Assembly (NCBI GenBank): GCA_049680295.1
Contig: JBAUHN010000138.1
Location: 1 to 7,522 of the forward strand
Direction of reading: 5' to 3'
DNA from: JBAUHN01 sp049680295
Lineage (GTDB): Bacteria; Pseudomonadota; Alphaproteobacteria; Rhodobacterales; Rhodobacteraceae
Length of the DNA stretch: 7,522 nt
How positions within the stretch are numbered: position 1 is the first letter of the stretch; every line of letters starts with the position of its first letter. This document shows, one piece after another, positions 1 to 6,565 of this stretch. The notes below the pieces were generated by a model. That model searched no databases and had not been told where the DNA came from. It worked only from the letters and a program-made list of their open reading frames with translations. Made by a program: the position numbers and the translations under genes.

Positions 1-678
1 ATAGGCAGACCCTTGATTATCCAGCATGAATTGCAAGGCCCACCAGGAACTATCGAAATTGATGCGCGCCACCCCGGCGTCATGATACGATTCAGCGTGC
101 AATTGCCGATATTCGGAGCCGTGGTCCACGAAAATGTAGTCTGGATCATTGACCATCGGCGCATCAGGCCGCGTTGCATAAAGCTCTAGCCGTTCAACTG
201 GTAGCTCATGGATTGTCTGACTGCCACGCGCAACAGCCTCGTAGGTCAGGATCACATCTACTGACCCCCTAATCAGCCAACGCTCCAGATCCTGACTGCT
301 GCCCTGTTTTACAGAAAGCGCGATCTCAGGATGTTTTGACAGGATGTCGTAAAAGAATCGACGTCCTGGGCCGTGCCACAAGTCGCGATCACACCCGAAG
401 GTGCAGACCGCTTCCAATCCGGCTGGCAGGGCAGTTTCGAATCTAGCCTGTCGCCAGAGGCCGGTCATGATACGCGCATAGCTTAACAGCTTGGTCCCCG
501 CTGGCGTCAGCGTTGTGCCTGATTTCTGTCGATTAAGAAGGATCTGCCCGATCTCGGCCTCAAGTGTCTTGAGGCGTGCAGTAACCGTTGACTGTGTCAC
601 GTTCATCTTTTGCGAAGCCCGCACAAGGCTGCCGGTTTCGACAATGGCGATAAAGGTTTGCAACGAGACGATGTTCAT
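1..678 (-). CDS. LysR-type transcriptional regulator, C-terminus outside the window
   Basis: Reading the minus strand from the ATG at 678-676 gives 226 codons with no stop up to the window edge. LysR regulators are usually about 300 residues, so roughly the last quarter is missing. Residues 1-65 form the winged helix-turn-helix: MNIVSLQTFIAIVETGSL, then the RASQKMNVTQSTVTARLKTLE recognition region, and LTPAGTKLLSYA at the start of the linker helix. From about residue 90 the sequence (CTFGCDRDLW, then SVDVILTYEA and HELPVERLELYA) fits the periplasmic-binding-protein-like effector domain. The gene is divergent from the catabolic operon and shares a short AT-rich control region with it. This is the classic layout of a LysR activator that responds to the pathway substrate or an intermediate, though the inducer is unknown. 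The upstream Shine-Dalgarno is weak. Confidence 0.93.
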   Translation of the reverse strand, partial: MNIVSLQTFIAIVETGSLVRASQKMNVTQSTVTARLKTLEAEIGQILLNRQKSGTTLTPAGTKLLSYARIMTGLWRQARFETALPAGLEAVCTFGCDRDLWHGPGRRFFYDILSKHPEIALSVKQGSSQDLERWLIRGSVDVILTYEAVARGSQTIHELPVERLELYATRPDAPMVNDPDYIFVDHGSEYRQLHAESYHDAGVARINFDSSWWALQFMLDNQGSAY

Positions 679-688
679 GTAGGGCACC

Positions 689-744
689 CTTAATTCGAAA
701 AAATTGCACTTATAGAGCAAAACTATTCGCTATCAAGAATTAAG
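689..744. repeat. 8-bp inverted repeat flanking the candidate LysR box
   Basis: CTTAATTC at 689-696 is repeated in reverse complement as GAATTAAG at 737-744, with a 40-bp spacer that contains the ATAG-N7-CTAT dyad. The arms could be a second pair of operator half-sites, but they are AT-rich, so chance is possible. Confidence 0.4.
712..726. promoter_or_regulatory. Candidate LysR box, ATAG-N7-CTAT (contains T-N11-A)
   Basis: ATAG at 712-715 and CTAT at 723-726 form a perfect 4-bp dyad. T713 and A725 are separated by exactly 11 bases, the T-N11-A signature of LysR-family binding sites. It lies near the middle of the divergent gap, where a regulator could control both directions. Binding by the adjacent regulator is inferred. 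Confidence 0.5.
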
Positions 745-786
745 TTTCTATGCCAGCTTTCTGGAACGAAATAATTTCCCGAACGC

Positions 787-791
787 AGGAG
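787..791 (+). promoter_or_regulatory. Shine-Dalgarno AGGAG that fixes the flavin reductase start at 801
   Basis: AGGAG ends nine bases before the ATG at 801. The upstream in-frame ATG at 750 has no comparable purine-rich site, so initiation at 801 is favoured. Confidence 0.65.
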
Positions 792-800
792 CGCCTCAAA

Positions 801-1331
801 ATGTTTCGAAACGACACCGAACTCGTGCCGCGTGCGCATTTCATTGCAGCCATGCGCAAGGTCGCGTCATCGGTTACGGTCGTCACGACGGACGGTGTGA
901 AAGGTCTTCACGGATCAACAGTTAGTGCGTTTTCATCCGTTTCGGCTGATCCGCCCACCGTGCTTGTTTGTCTTTTTGCACAAAGCCGTATCGCCCGGGC
1001 GGTCAGCGCAAATGGCACATTCTGTGTCAATGTCCTGTCAGAGAACGACGCGGAGATAGCGGATCGGTTTGCCGGTCGGCATGATCATTTGGTTGCAGAT
1101 CGCTTTTCGGGGATCAACTGCTATGGCGCGGCCGGAGTGGCACCTCAGATCGACGGTGCCACGGCCTTTCGCTGTGTTTTGCAGCAAACGGTGCATTCAG
1201 GCAGTCACCTGATTGTGCTCGGACATGTCCGCGAGGTTTTAGCGAGCAACACCAGCCCACTTGCCTATCGTGACGGCAGTTACCACCGCGTGATGCCGCA
1301 ATCGAAACCGGCCATTGCGGCCGCGACCTGA
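801..1331 (+). CDS. Flavin reductase-like protein, probable partner of the LLM monooxygenase
   Basis: This 176-residue protein matches the flavin reductase-like FMN-binding split-barrel family (RutF, HpaC and NtaB type). These enzymes use NAD(P)H to reduce FMN or FAD, which diffuses to a partner oxygenase. Visible signatures are AAMRKVASSVTVVTT (about 16-30), the flavin-binding stretch GLHGSTVSAFSSVSADPPTVLVCL (35-58, split here as GLHGSTVSAF and SSVSADPPTVLVCL), then FCVNVLS (74-80), HLIVLGHV (136-143) and PLAYRDGSYHRV (153-164). Length is typical. An in-frame ATG at 750 would add 17 residues (MPAFWNEIISRTQERLK), but it lacks a Shine-Dalgarno and overlaps the control region, so 801 is preferred. 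It is the first gene of the operon, with the aldehyde dehydrogenase start 15 bases past its stop. The luciferase-like monooxygenase two genes on is the obvious recipient of its reduced flavin. Flavin choice (FMN or FAD) cannot be read here. Confidence 0.9.
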   Translation: MFRNDTELVPRAHFIAAMRKVASSVTVVTTDGVKGLHGSTVSAFSSVSADPPTVLVCLFAQSRIARAVSANGTFCVNVLSENDAEIADRFAGRHDHLVADRFSGINCYGAAGVAPQIDGATAFRCVLQQTVHSGSHLIVLGHVREVLASNTSPLAYRDGSYHRVMPQSKPAIAAAT

Positions 1332-1346
1332 AAACGAGAGCAACAC

Positions 1347-2819
1347 ATGAAAACGTATAAGATGCTGATTGATGGTGAATGGATCCTGTCTTCGGACGGT
1401 GGTACATTTCCCAGTCTCAACCCTGCCACCGGCAAGAACTGGGCAGAGATACCAGAGGCCAGTGCCGAGGATGTGGACTGTGCCGTGCGGGCCGCGCACC
1501 GGGCCTGTTACGAAGGGCCATGGTCGAAGATGAGCGCAACGGCGCGCGGCCATTGCCTGCGCCGCCTTGGTGATTTGCTGGCCGAGCGCTCAGAGCAGCT
1601 GGGCGAAATCGAGACCCGCGACACCGGCAAGATGTTCAAGGAGACCCGCTGGCAGGCGAAATACATCAGTGAATTCTATCACTTCTACGCAGGCGCCGCC
1701 GACAAGATCAATGGCGAGACCCTGCCCATCGACAAGCCCGACATGTTCGTCTTTACAAGCCGCGAACCATTGGGCGTGATCGCTGCCGTGGTGCCGTGGA
1801 ATTCGCAGTTGTTTCTGTCGGCCGTCAAGATCGGCCCGGCCCTCGCGGCAGGCAACACTGTTGTGCTCAAGGCGTCGGAACATGCCTCGGCCGCGATGCT
1901 GGAGTTTGGCGAACTGATCGCGCAAGCAGGCATTCCCGATGGCGTCGTGAACATCGTCACCGGCCATGGTGACCCTTGTGGCAAGGTTTTGACCTCGCAT
2001 CCGTTGGTGGCGCGGGTGTCGTTCACCGGCGGCCCGGTTTCGGCCCGTCACGTGATCGGAAACACCCGTGAGAACTTTGCCGAGATCAGCCTGGAACTGG
2101 GCGGCAAGTCCCCGTTCATTGTCTTTGACGACGCGGATGTCGAAAGCGCGGTCAACGGGTCTGTCTCGGGCATTTTTGCGGCCTCCGGGCAAAGCTGCGT
2201 GGCAGGCTCGCGGCTGATTGTGCACGAGGACATCGCAGACGAGTTCCTGACCCGCCTGGCACACATCGCCAATGCAGCCAAGATCGGCGACCCAATGGCG
2301 GAAGAGACTGAGATGGGCCCGCTGTGCACCCATGGCCAGCTTGAAAACATCGAACGCGAAGTGGCCCGCGCGGTGAAAGAAGGCGGCAGGATTGTGTGCG
2401 GCGGCAAGCGCGCCAAGGCTGGATCAGAGATGTTTTTCCAGCCGACCATCATTGATTGCCCCAGCCCCGATCTGCACATTGTTGATACCGAGTTGTTTGG
2501 CCCCGTCCTGAGCGTGTTGCGTTTCCGGACCGAAGAAGAGGCATTGGCGCTGGCCAACAATACCGAACACGGGCTGGCGGCAGGCATCTTCACCCGCGAC
2601 AACGCGCGCGCCCTGCGCATGAGCCGCGATGTGCGTGCGGGGATCGTCTGGGTCAACACCTATCGGGCGGTCTCGCCGGTGGCCGAATTCGGCGGGATGA
2701 AGACCTCGGGCTATGGCCGCGAGAGCGGGTTTCAGGCGGTCTATGACTACACGCGGCCCAAAACCGTCTGGATGAACACATCGTCGGAGCCGCTGGGCAG
2801 CCAGTTCGTGGCCCGCTGA
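1347..2819 (+). CDS. NAD(P)-dependent aldehyde dehydrogenase
   Basis: This 490-residue protein is a full-length member of the ALDH superfamily and oxidises an aldehyde to a carboxylate. The catalytic set is intact: PWN with N152 for the oxyanion hole, K175 in VVLKASE for the cofactor, FTGG at 226-229, general base E250 in LELGGK, nucleophile C284 in GQSCVAGSRL, and E382 in ELFGPVLSV for the nicotinamide ribose. The C-terminal part has FGGMKTSGYGRESG. Overall it looks like the ALDH groups that act on betaine aldehyde, 4-aminobutyraldehyde or hydroxymuconic semialdehyde; substrate is not predictable from sequence. A semialdehyde released by the monooxygenase or a later step is the natural candidate in this operon. 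It begins 15 bases after the flavin reductase and ends 16 bases before the LLM gene. The start has a modest GAGAG site upstream and the N-terminus (KMLIDGEW) is typical. Confidence 0.95.
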   Translation: MKTYKMLIDGEWILSSDGGTFPSLNPATGKNWAEIPEASAEDVDCAVRAAHRACYEGPWSKMSATARGHCLRRLGDLLAERSEQLGEIETRDTGKMFKETRWQAKYISEFYHFYAGAADKINGETLPIDKPDMFVFTSREPLGVIAAVVPWNSQLFLSAVKIGPALAAGNTVVLKASEHASAAMLEFGELIAQAGIPDGVVNIVTGHGDPCGKVLTSHPLVARVSFTGGPVSARHVIGNTRENFAEISLELGGKSPFIVFDDADVESAVNGSVSGIFAASGQSCVAGSRLIVHEDIADEFLTRLAHIANAAKIGDPMAEETEMGPLCTHGQLENIEREVARAVKEGGRIVCGGKRAKAGSEMFFQPTIIDCPSPDLHIVDTELFGPVLSVLRFRTEEEALALANNTEHGLAAGIFTRDNARALRMSRDVRAGIVWVNTYRAVSPVAEFGGMKTSGYGRESGFQAVYDYTRPKTVWMNTSSEPLGSQFVAR

Positions 2820-2835
2820 ACCAAGGGAGGAAAAG

Positions 2836-3894
2836 ATGAAGTTTCATATTGCCATCAATCTCGAACGGGTCGATCCGAACACGGATATGATCGCCGTGCG
2901 CGACCACACGCTGGAAATGGTGCAAATGGCTGATGAGGCCGGGTTCGAGATCGCTTGGGCGGCCGAGCATCACGCGCTGGAAATGACCATTGCGCCCAAC
3001 CCGTTTCACCTGATGACTTGGTGGGCCGATCACACGAAGAATATCCGCGTCGGCGCGGGCGTGGCCAATGCCGCCTATTGGCATCCGATCAAGCTGGCCG
3101 GTGAGGCGGCACTGGCAGACCTTCTGTCGGGTGGGCGGATGGAATTCGGTATCGGTTCGGGCGCTTATCAGCGCGAGTTTGACCGCATGTTCCCCGGTCT
3201 CGATCAGAAAGACAGCTGGCGCTACATGCAGGAGATGCTGCCGCTGGTCCAAAAGCTCTGGAAGGGCGATGTCGAACACAACGGCACCTATTGGCAATTT
3301 CCCAAGGCAACATCCTGCCCGAAACCCTTGCAGGAGAATGTTCCGATCTGGGTCGCGGCGCGATCACCGATCACCTTTGATTACGCGGTTGAGCATAATT
3401 GCAATATCATGAGCTGGCCGCTGACACTGCCGTTTTCCGAGGCCGCCAAGTATCGCGGGATGCTTGATGACAGCAAGGCGCGGCTGAATCCGGGCTATTC
3501 CGGCAAGTTCGCGATGATGCGACATACGGTGGTCTATGACAATGACGAAGACCGCCAAGCTACGATAGAGGCCGTGCGCCAGATTCTCGCGCGTTTTGGT
3601 AACCTGATGATGAAATCGGGCGATGTGGTCAATGGCTACCCGGAACCCGTCTCGTTGGAAAGCCTTGAGGGCAATTACCGCGTCGATCCCGACATGCTGG
3701 AAGAAAACCTGATGCTGGGTCGTCCTGAGCAGGTAATTACCAAATTGAAGCAATACGAGGGGATCGGTGTCGATGCCTTTATGTATTACGCCTCGATGGG
3801 TCTTGATATGGAACGGCAGAAGCGATCGCTGAAATTGTTCATCGACGAGGTGATGCCTGAATTTGCAGACAAGGAGCTGGCCCATGCCGGTTGA
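2836..3894 (+). CDS. Luciferase-like (LLM class) flavin-dependent monooxygenase
   Basis: This 352-residue protein has the bacterial-luciferase TIM-barrel pattern. These class C flavin monooxygenases take reduced FMN from a separate reductase and use O2 to oxygenate a substrate. Landmarks in order are EIAWAAEHH (38-46; the paired histidines sit where luciferase has its active-site His), the long signature from HPIKLAGEAA to LLSGGR (83-101), MEFGIGSGAYQREF (102-115), PIWVAARSP (170-178) and GRPEQVITKL near the C-terminus (295-304). A strong AGGGAGG site at 2824-2830 precedes the ATG by five bases. It is probably the enzyme that starts the pathway, supplied by the flavin reductase at 801-1331. 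Members of this family oxidise alkanesulfonates, nitrilotriacetate, pyrimidines, cyclic ketones and long-chain alkanes, so substrate remains open. Its end overlaps the next gene by 11 bases, which suggests translational coupling. Confidence 0.93.
   Translation: MKFHIAINLERVDPNTDMIAVRDHTLEMVQMADEAGFEIAWAAEHHALEMTIAPNPFHLMTWWADHTKNIRVGAGVANAAYWHPIKLAGEAALADLLSGGRMEFGIGSGAYQREFDRMFPGLDQKDSWRYMQEMLPLVQKLWKGDVEHNGTYWQFPKATSCPKPLQENVPIWVAARSPITFDYAVEHNCNIMSWPLTLPFSEAAKYRGMLDDSKARLNPGYSGKFAMMRHTVVYDNDEDRQATIEAVRQILARFGNLMMKSGDVVNGYPEPVSLESLEGNYRVDPDMLEENLMLGRPEQVITKLKQYEGIGVDAFMYYASMGLDMERQKRSLKLFIDEVMPEFADKELAHAG
3871..3876 (+). promoter_or_regulatory. Shine-Dalgarno AAGGAG inside the LLM gene, fixing the DUF1185 start
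   Basis: AAGGAG lies seven bases before the ATG at 3884, within the last codons of the LLM gene. It favours 3884 over the TTG at 3863 that lies further upstream in the same frame. Confidence 0.75.
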
Positions 3895-4480
3895 AATTCG
3901 CCGCACGCTTCTGTGGCAGCAGTCCACTCTTCTTGAGGGTTGGAAAAAGGTCAGTGAACCGACATTGCTGGTCGCCGCAATGGTGGTCATGAAAAACCCG
4001 TGGTTCGGACGCGGTCATGTGGAGAACATGCGCCCCGAGATTCAAGAGCACGGCCCCAAGATTGGCAAGCTTCTGACTGGCATGTTGCTGGATGTGACCG
4101 GCGACAAGCTGGAAGGCTGCGGCAAGGCCAGTGTTGTAGGTATGGGCGGTGAGGTCGAACACGCGCAGGCGTTGACCCACACGCTGCATTTCGGCAACCA
4201 GTTCCGCGAGGCGATCAATGCCACCTCGTATCTGGTGTTCTCCAACACGCGTGGTGCGGCCAATTGCCCGATCACCATCCCGTTGATGGACAAGGACGAT
4301 GGCGGGCGGCGGTCACATTACCAGACCATCCAGACCTCGATCGCGGACGCGCCTGCCGAAGATGAGATCATCGTGGCCCTTGGCGCTTCGGTGGGCGGGC
4401 ACCCCAACCACCGGATCGGCGATCGCTATGAGGATCTGGCCGAGATGGGGCGCGGTGTCGAAAACCCGGCGGGGGTCTGA
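3884..4480 (+). CDS. Amino acid synthesis family protein (DUF1185)
   Basis: This 198-residue protein resembles the family named 'amino acid synthesis' (PF06684, DUF1185), whose biochemical function is, to my knowledge, not established. Recognisable pieces are the MPVEIRR start, VVMKNPWFGR (34-43), GKASVVGMGGEVEHAQALTH (80-99, a conserved glycine- and His-bearing core), RRSHY (142-146), DEIIVALGASVGGHPNHRIGD (160-180, given here as one conserved C-terminal block rich in Gly and His). No signal peptide or membrane segment is visible, so it is probably cytosolic. The preferred ATG overlaps the LLM gene by 11 bases and has its own AAGGAG. The stop shares one base with the ATG of the hydrolase remnant (TGATG). 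Tight coupling to the monooxygenase suggests it handles the oxygenation product or stabilises an intermediate, but this is inference. Conserved histidines and acidic residues leave room for an enzymatic role. Confidence 0.85.
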   Translation: MPVEIRRTLLWQQSTLLEGWKKVSEPTLLVAAMVVMKNPWFGRGHVENMRPEIQEHGPKIGKLLTGMLLDVTGDKLEGCGKASVVGMGGEVEHAQALTHTLHFGNQFREAINATSYLVFSNTRGAANCPITIPLMDKDDGGRRSHYQTIQTSIADAPAEDEIIVALGASVGGHPNHRIGDRYEDLAEMGRGVENPAGV

Positions 4481-4858
4481 TGCAGGTCTCTGGACAGAGC
4501 ACCGCCTATGTCCTGACTGGCCCTGAGGGTGCCCCGGTTGTGGCTCATGACCTGCTGGGGCACGGTCAATCCGGGTTGCCCTTAGGCCCCGTCATCCAGA
4601 GCGCTCTAAGTGAACAACTGATCGCACTGATGGATGAACTGGGGATCGTCCGCGCCGCCGCTCACCCACCCCATGCTGGTGATGACCTGCCAGCCTGACA
4701 GCGGCTCCACCCCGGCGATGCGCCAGGCTATCGCCGCCGCCGCCCCCCCCGGCGCGCGCACCGAAATCGTGCCGCAGCATCAACATCAGGGGCTGATCGA
4801 ACAGCCCCCTCTTTTTCACCACCCGGTCCGGATTTTTCTCGACCGCGTTCTGACGTAA
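4480..4858 (+). pseudogene. Decayed alpha/beta hydrolase, two internal deletions and a frame change
   Basis: The 5' part (frame of the ATG at 4480) reads as the start of an alpha/beta hydrolase of the 3-oxoadipate enol-lactonase-like type. TAYVLTGPEGAPVV is followed at once by AHDLLGHGQSGLP, so the segment of roughly 30 residues that normally carries the HG oxyanion loop is missing. It continues through LSEQLIALMDELGIVRAA, the helix that normally leads into the G-x-S-x-G nucleophile elbow, and stops at 4696-4698 without that elbow. In the +1 frame, from about 4661 to the TAA at 4856-4858, the sequence resumes as a hydrolase C-terminus: THPMLVMTCQPDSGSTPAM, then AAPPGARTEIVP, a His-containing loop (QHQHQGLIEQP) and IFLDRVL. 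About half of a normal protein of about 260 residues, including the serine nucleophile, is lost. The TGATG overlap with the upstream gene is still intact. A short expressed peptide is possible but could not be a working hydrolase. Confidence 0.82.
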
Positions 4859-4875
4859 TCAAAAGGAACTCAGCA

Positions 4876-6564
4876 ATGTCTCAGCTCTCCGGAGGACAAG
4901 CCGCCGTCGAGGCGCTTAAGGCCGAAAAGACCGAATTTGTCTTTGGCCTGATCGGATCGGCCACCATGGAAATGTTCGATGCGCTTTATGACGCCAAGGA
5001 CATCGGCTTTATCGGCGTGCACGATGAACGCTCCGGCACCCATATGGCCGATGGCTATGCCCGCGCATCCGGCAACACAGGCGTGGTGCTCGCCGGGCAG
5101 AACGGGCCCGGCACCACCAACCTCGTCACCGGTCTGGCGCAGGCCAAAGCGGCCTATACGCCCATCGTGTCGATCGGCGGGGCGCTGGCATCGGGCCATG
5201 TGTATCGGGATGCCTTTCAGGAAGTGGACCAACAGGCACTGTTTACGCCGATCACCAAAAAGACCTGGACCGCGCCCTCCGCCGACCGGGTGCCCGAACT
5301 GGTGCAAGAGGCCTTCCGCGTGGCCAATGCCCCGCGTAAAGGACCCGTACATCTGAACCTGCCGCGCGATGTGCTTTCCGCGCAGGCGGACTACGGCCCG
5401 ATGAAGGCACCCGAAAGCTACCGCCCGGTTAGCGCCACAGCCGCGCCCGCAGAGGCGATTTCCCGGGCCGCCAAACTGCTGGCCGGGGCCGCGCGGCCTG
5501 TCATCATGGTGGGTGGCGGCATCAAGAACACCGGTGCGGCCGACCGCGCCATCGCGCTGGCCGAAGCGTTCAACGCGCCGCTTGTCTCCTCCCCTGGACA
5601 TGGCGACGCGATCCCGTTTGGCCACCCGCTCAACGCCGGCCAGACCGGTCCGCGGGGCAACGAGGTTGCCTCGCGACTGATGAAAGAGGCGGACGTGATC
5701 CTGGCCCTTGGCACAAGGATCGGCTTTAACGCCACGTTCTACAGCTATGACAACATCAACCGCGACGCGACGATCATCCATGTGGAACAAGAGCCCACCG
5801 CCATTGGCCGCTATTTCCCGGTCGAGATCGGCATCTGGGGCGACGCGCCCACCGTGGCCGAACAGCTGCGGGCCGAAGCCTGCAAGTTGAACATGCGGGC
5901 CGAGGCCGCGGCCTGGACCGACAGCTACAAGGCCGAGCGTCAGGCATTCCTTGCTACCCGCGATGCGCAGGCGGATGTCGCCAATTCCATCATCCAGCCC
6001 TCGGGCCTGTTCAAGACCCTGCGCGACGTCTGCCCACAGGACAGCGCCTTTACCATGGATGCGGGCACGCTATGCCTTCAGGCAACGGACAAGCTGAACT
6101 ACTGGCAGCCCAAAAGCCTCTTCACCCCGCTCGATTTCGGGCTTGTGGGTTTTTCCTTTGCGGCCGGTCTGGGGGTCAAACTGGCCTGCCCCGACCGCCC
6201 GGTGATCAGCCTTATGGGCGATGGCGGGTTCGGCATGACAACGTCCGAGCTTTCGACGGCAGTCGATTACGGCATCAACACCGTCACCGTGGTCATGAAC
6301 AACGGCTGCTGGGGTGCGGAAAAAGCCTACCAGCGCGACTTCTTCAATGGTCGCTATATCGGAGCTGATATCTCTTCCCCGCCCTTCGACAAGCTGGCCG
6401 AACTTTACGGCGCAAAGGGGTATCGCGCCGATACGCTGGCCCAGACCGCAGAGGCGATTGAGGCGGCGCTGGCGTGTGGCAAACCAGCCGTCATCGACGT
6501 GATGGTGGACCCTGCCGCGCTCTATTCGTTCCGCCGTGACAGCTTCAAACACAGAGGAGGCTGA
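4876..6564 (+). CDS. Thiamine-diphosphate-dependent enzyme, Xsc / acetolactate synthase-like
   Basis: This 562-residue protein has the three-part ThDP enzyme fold. The N-terminal Pyr domain has FGLIGSATM (23-31), catalytic E51 in HDERSGTHMADGYARASG (49-66), QNGPGTTNLVTGLA (75-88) and FQEVDQQALF (114-123). The central domain begins near ARPVIMVGGGIKNTG (206-220). The C-terminal PP domain has the GDG...NN cofactor motif, GDGGFGM at 448-454 to NN at 475-476. The stretch CWGAEKAYQRDFF...RYIG (478-496) and the terminal SFRRDSF recall sulfoacetaldehyde acetyltransferase (Xsc), which converts sulfoacetaldehyde to acetyl phosphate and sulfite. Many homologues are simply labelled acetolactate synthase large subunit, but no small regulatory subunit is present here and the setting is catabolic, so branched-chain synthesis is unlikely. 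AAGGA at 4863-4867 precedes the ATG by eight bases. It follows the hydrolase remnant by 17 bases, and the CMD-like gene starts one base after its stop. A role on a C2 to C4 aldehyde or 2-oxo acid intermediate is inferred. Confidence 0.9.
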   Translation: MSQLSGGQAAVEALKAEKTEFVFGLIGSATMEMFDALYDAKDIGFIGVHDERSGTHMADGYARASGNTGVVLAGQNGPGTTNLVTGLAQAKAAYTPIVSIGGALASGHVYRDAFQEVDQQALFTPITKKTWTAPSADRVPELVQEAFRVANAPRKGPVHLNLPRDVLSAQADYGPMKAPESYRPVSATAAPAEAISRAAKLLAGAARPVIMVGGGIKNTGAADRAIALAEAFNAPLVSSPGHGDAIPFGHPLNAGQTGPRGNEVASRLMKEADVILALGTRIGFNATFYSYDNINRDATIIHVEQEPTAIGRYFPVEIGIWGDAPTVAEQLRAEACKLNMRAEAAAWTDSYKAERQAFLATRDAQADVANSIIQPSGLFKTLRDVCPQDSAFTMDAGTLCLQATDKLNYWQPKSLFTPLDFGLVGFSFAAGLGVKLACPDRPVISLMGDGGFGMTTSELSTAVDYGINTVTVVMNNGCWGAEKAYQRDFFNGRYIGADISSPPFDKLAELYGAKGYRADTLAQTAEAIEAALACGKPAVIDVMVDPAALYSFRRDSFKHRGG

Positions 6565-6565
6565 G

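Larger units (their letters stand above)
679..800. promoter_or_regulatory. Divergent control region between the LysR gene and the operon
   Basis: This AT-rich stretch separates the regulator start (678) from the preferred flavin reductase start (801) and must hold both promoters. It contains the dyads listed separately. TTGCAC at 704-709 could be a forward -35, but I see no convincing -10 at standard spacing, so no exact promoter is called. A weak -10 is usual for promoters that depend on a LysR activator. Confidence 0.6.

Noticed and set aside
491..682. Plus-strand open frame of 63 codons
   Set aside because: It is the antisense shadow of the helix-turn-helix part of the LysR gene, with no Shine-Dalgarno or family signal.
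1590..2333. Long minus-strand open frame of 247 codons
   Set aside because: It lies wholly inside the aldehyde dehydrogenase, whose catalytic motifs are intact. It reflects GC-rich codon structure.
3364..3990. Minus-strand open frame of 208 codons across the LLM/DUF1185 junction
   Set aside because: Both plus-strand genes here have strong family signals and ribosome binding sites, and this frame has neither.
4743..4750. Run of eight C as the cause of the hydrolase frameshift
   Set aside because: The hydrolase-like C-terminal reading frame continues unchanged across it. The frame change lies earlier, at the deletion junction near 4655-4672.
4870..5790. Minus-strand open frame of 306 codons
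   Set aside because: It is antisense to the ThDP enzyme, whose motifs read clearly on the plus strand. The translation is low-complexity Gly/Arg/His-rich.
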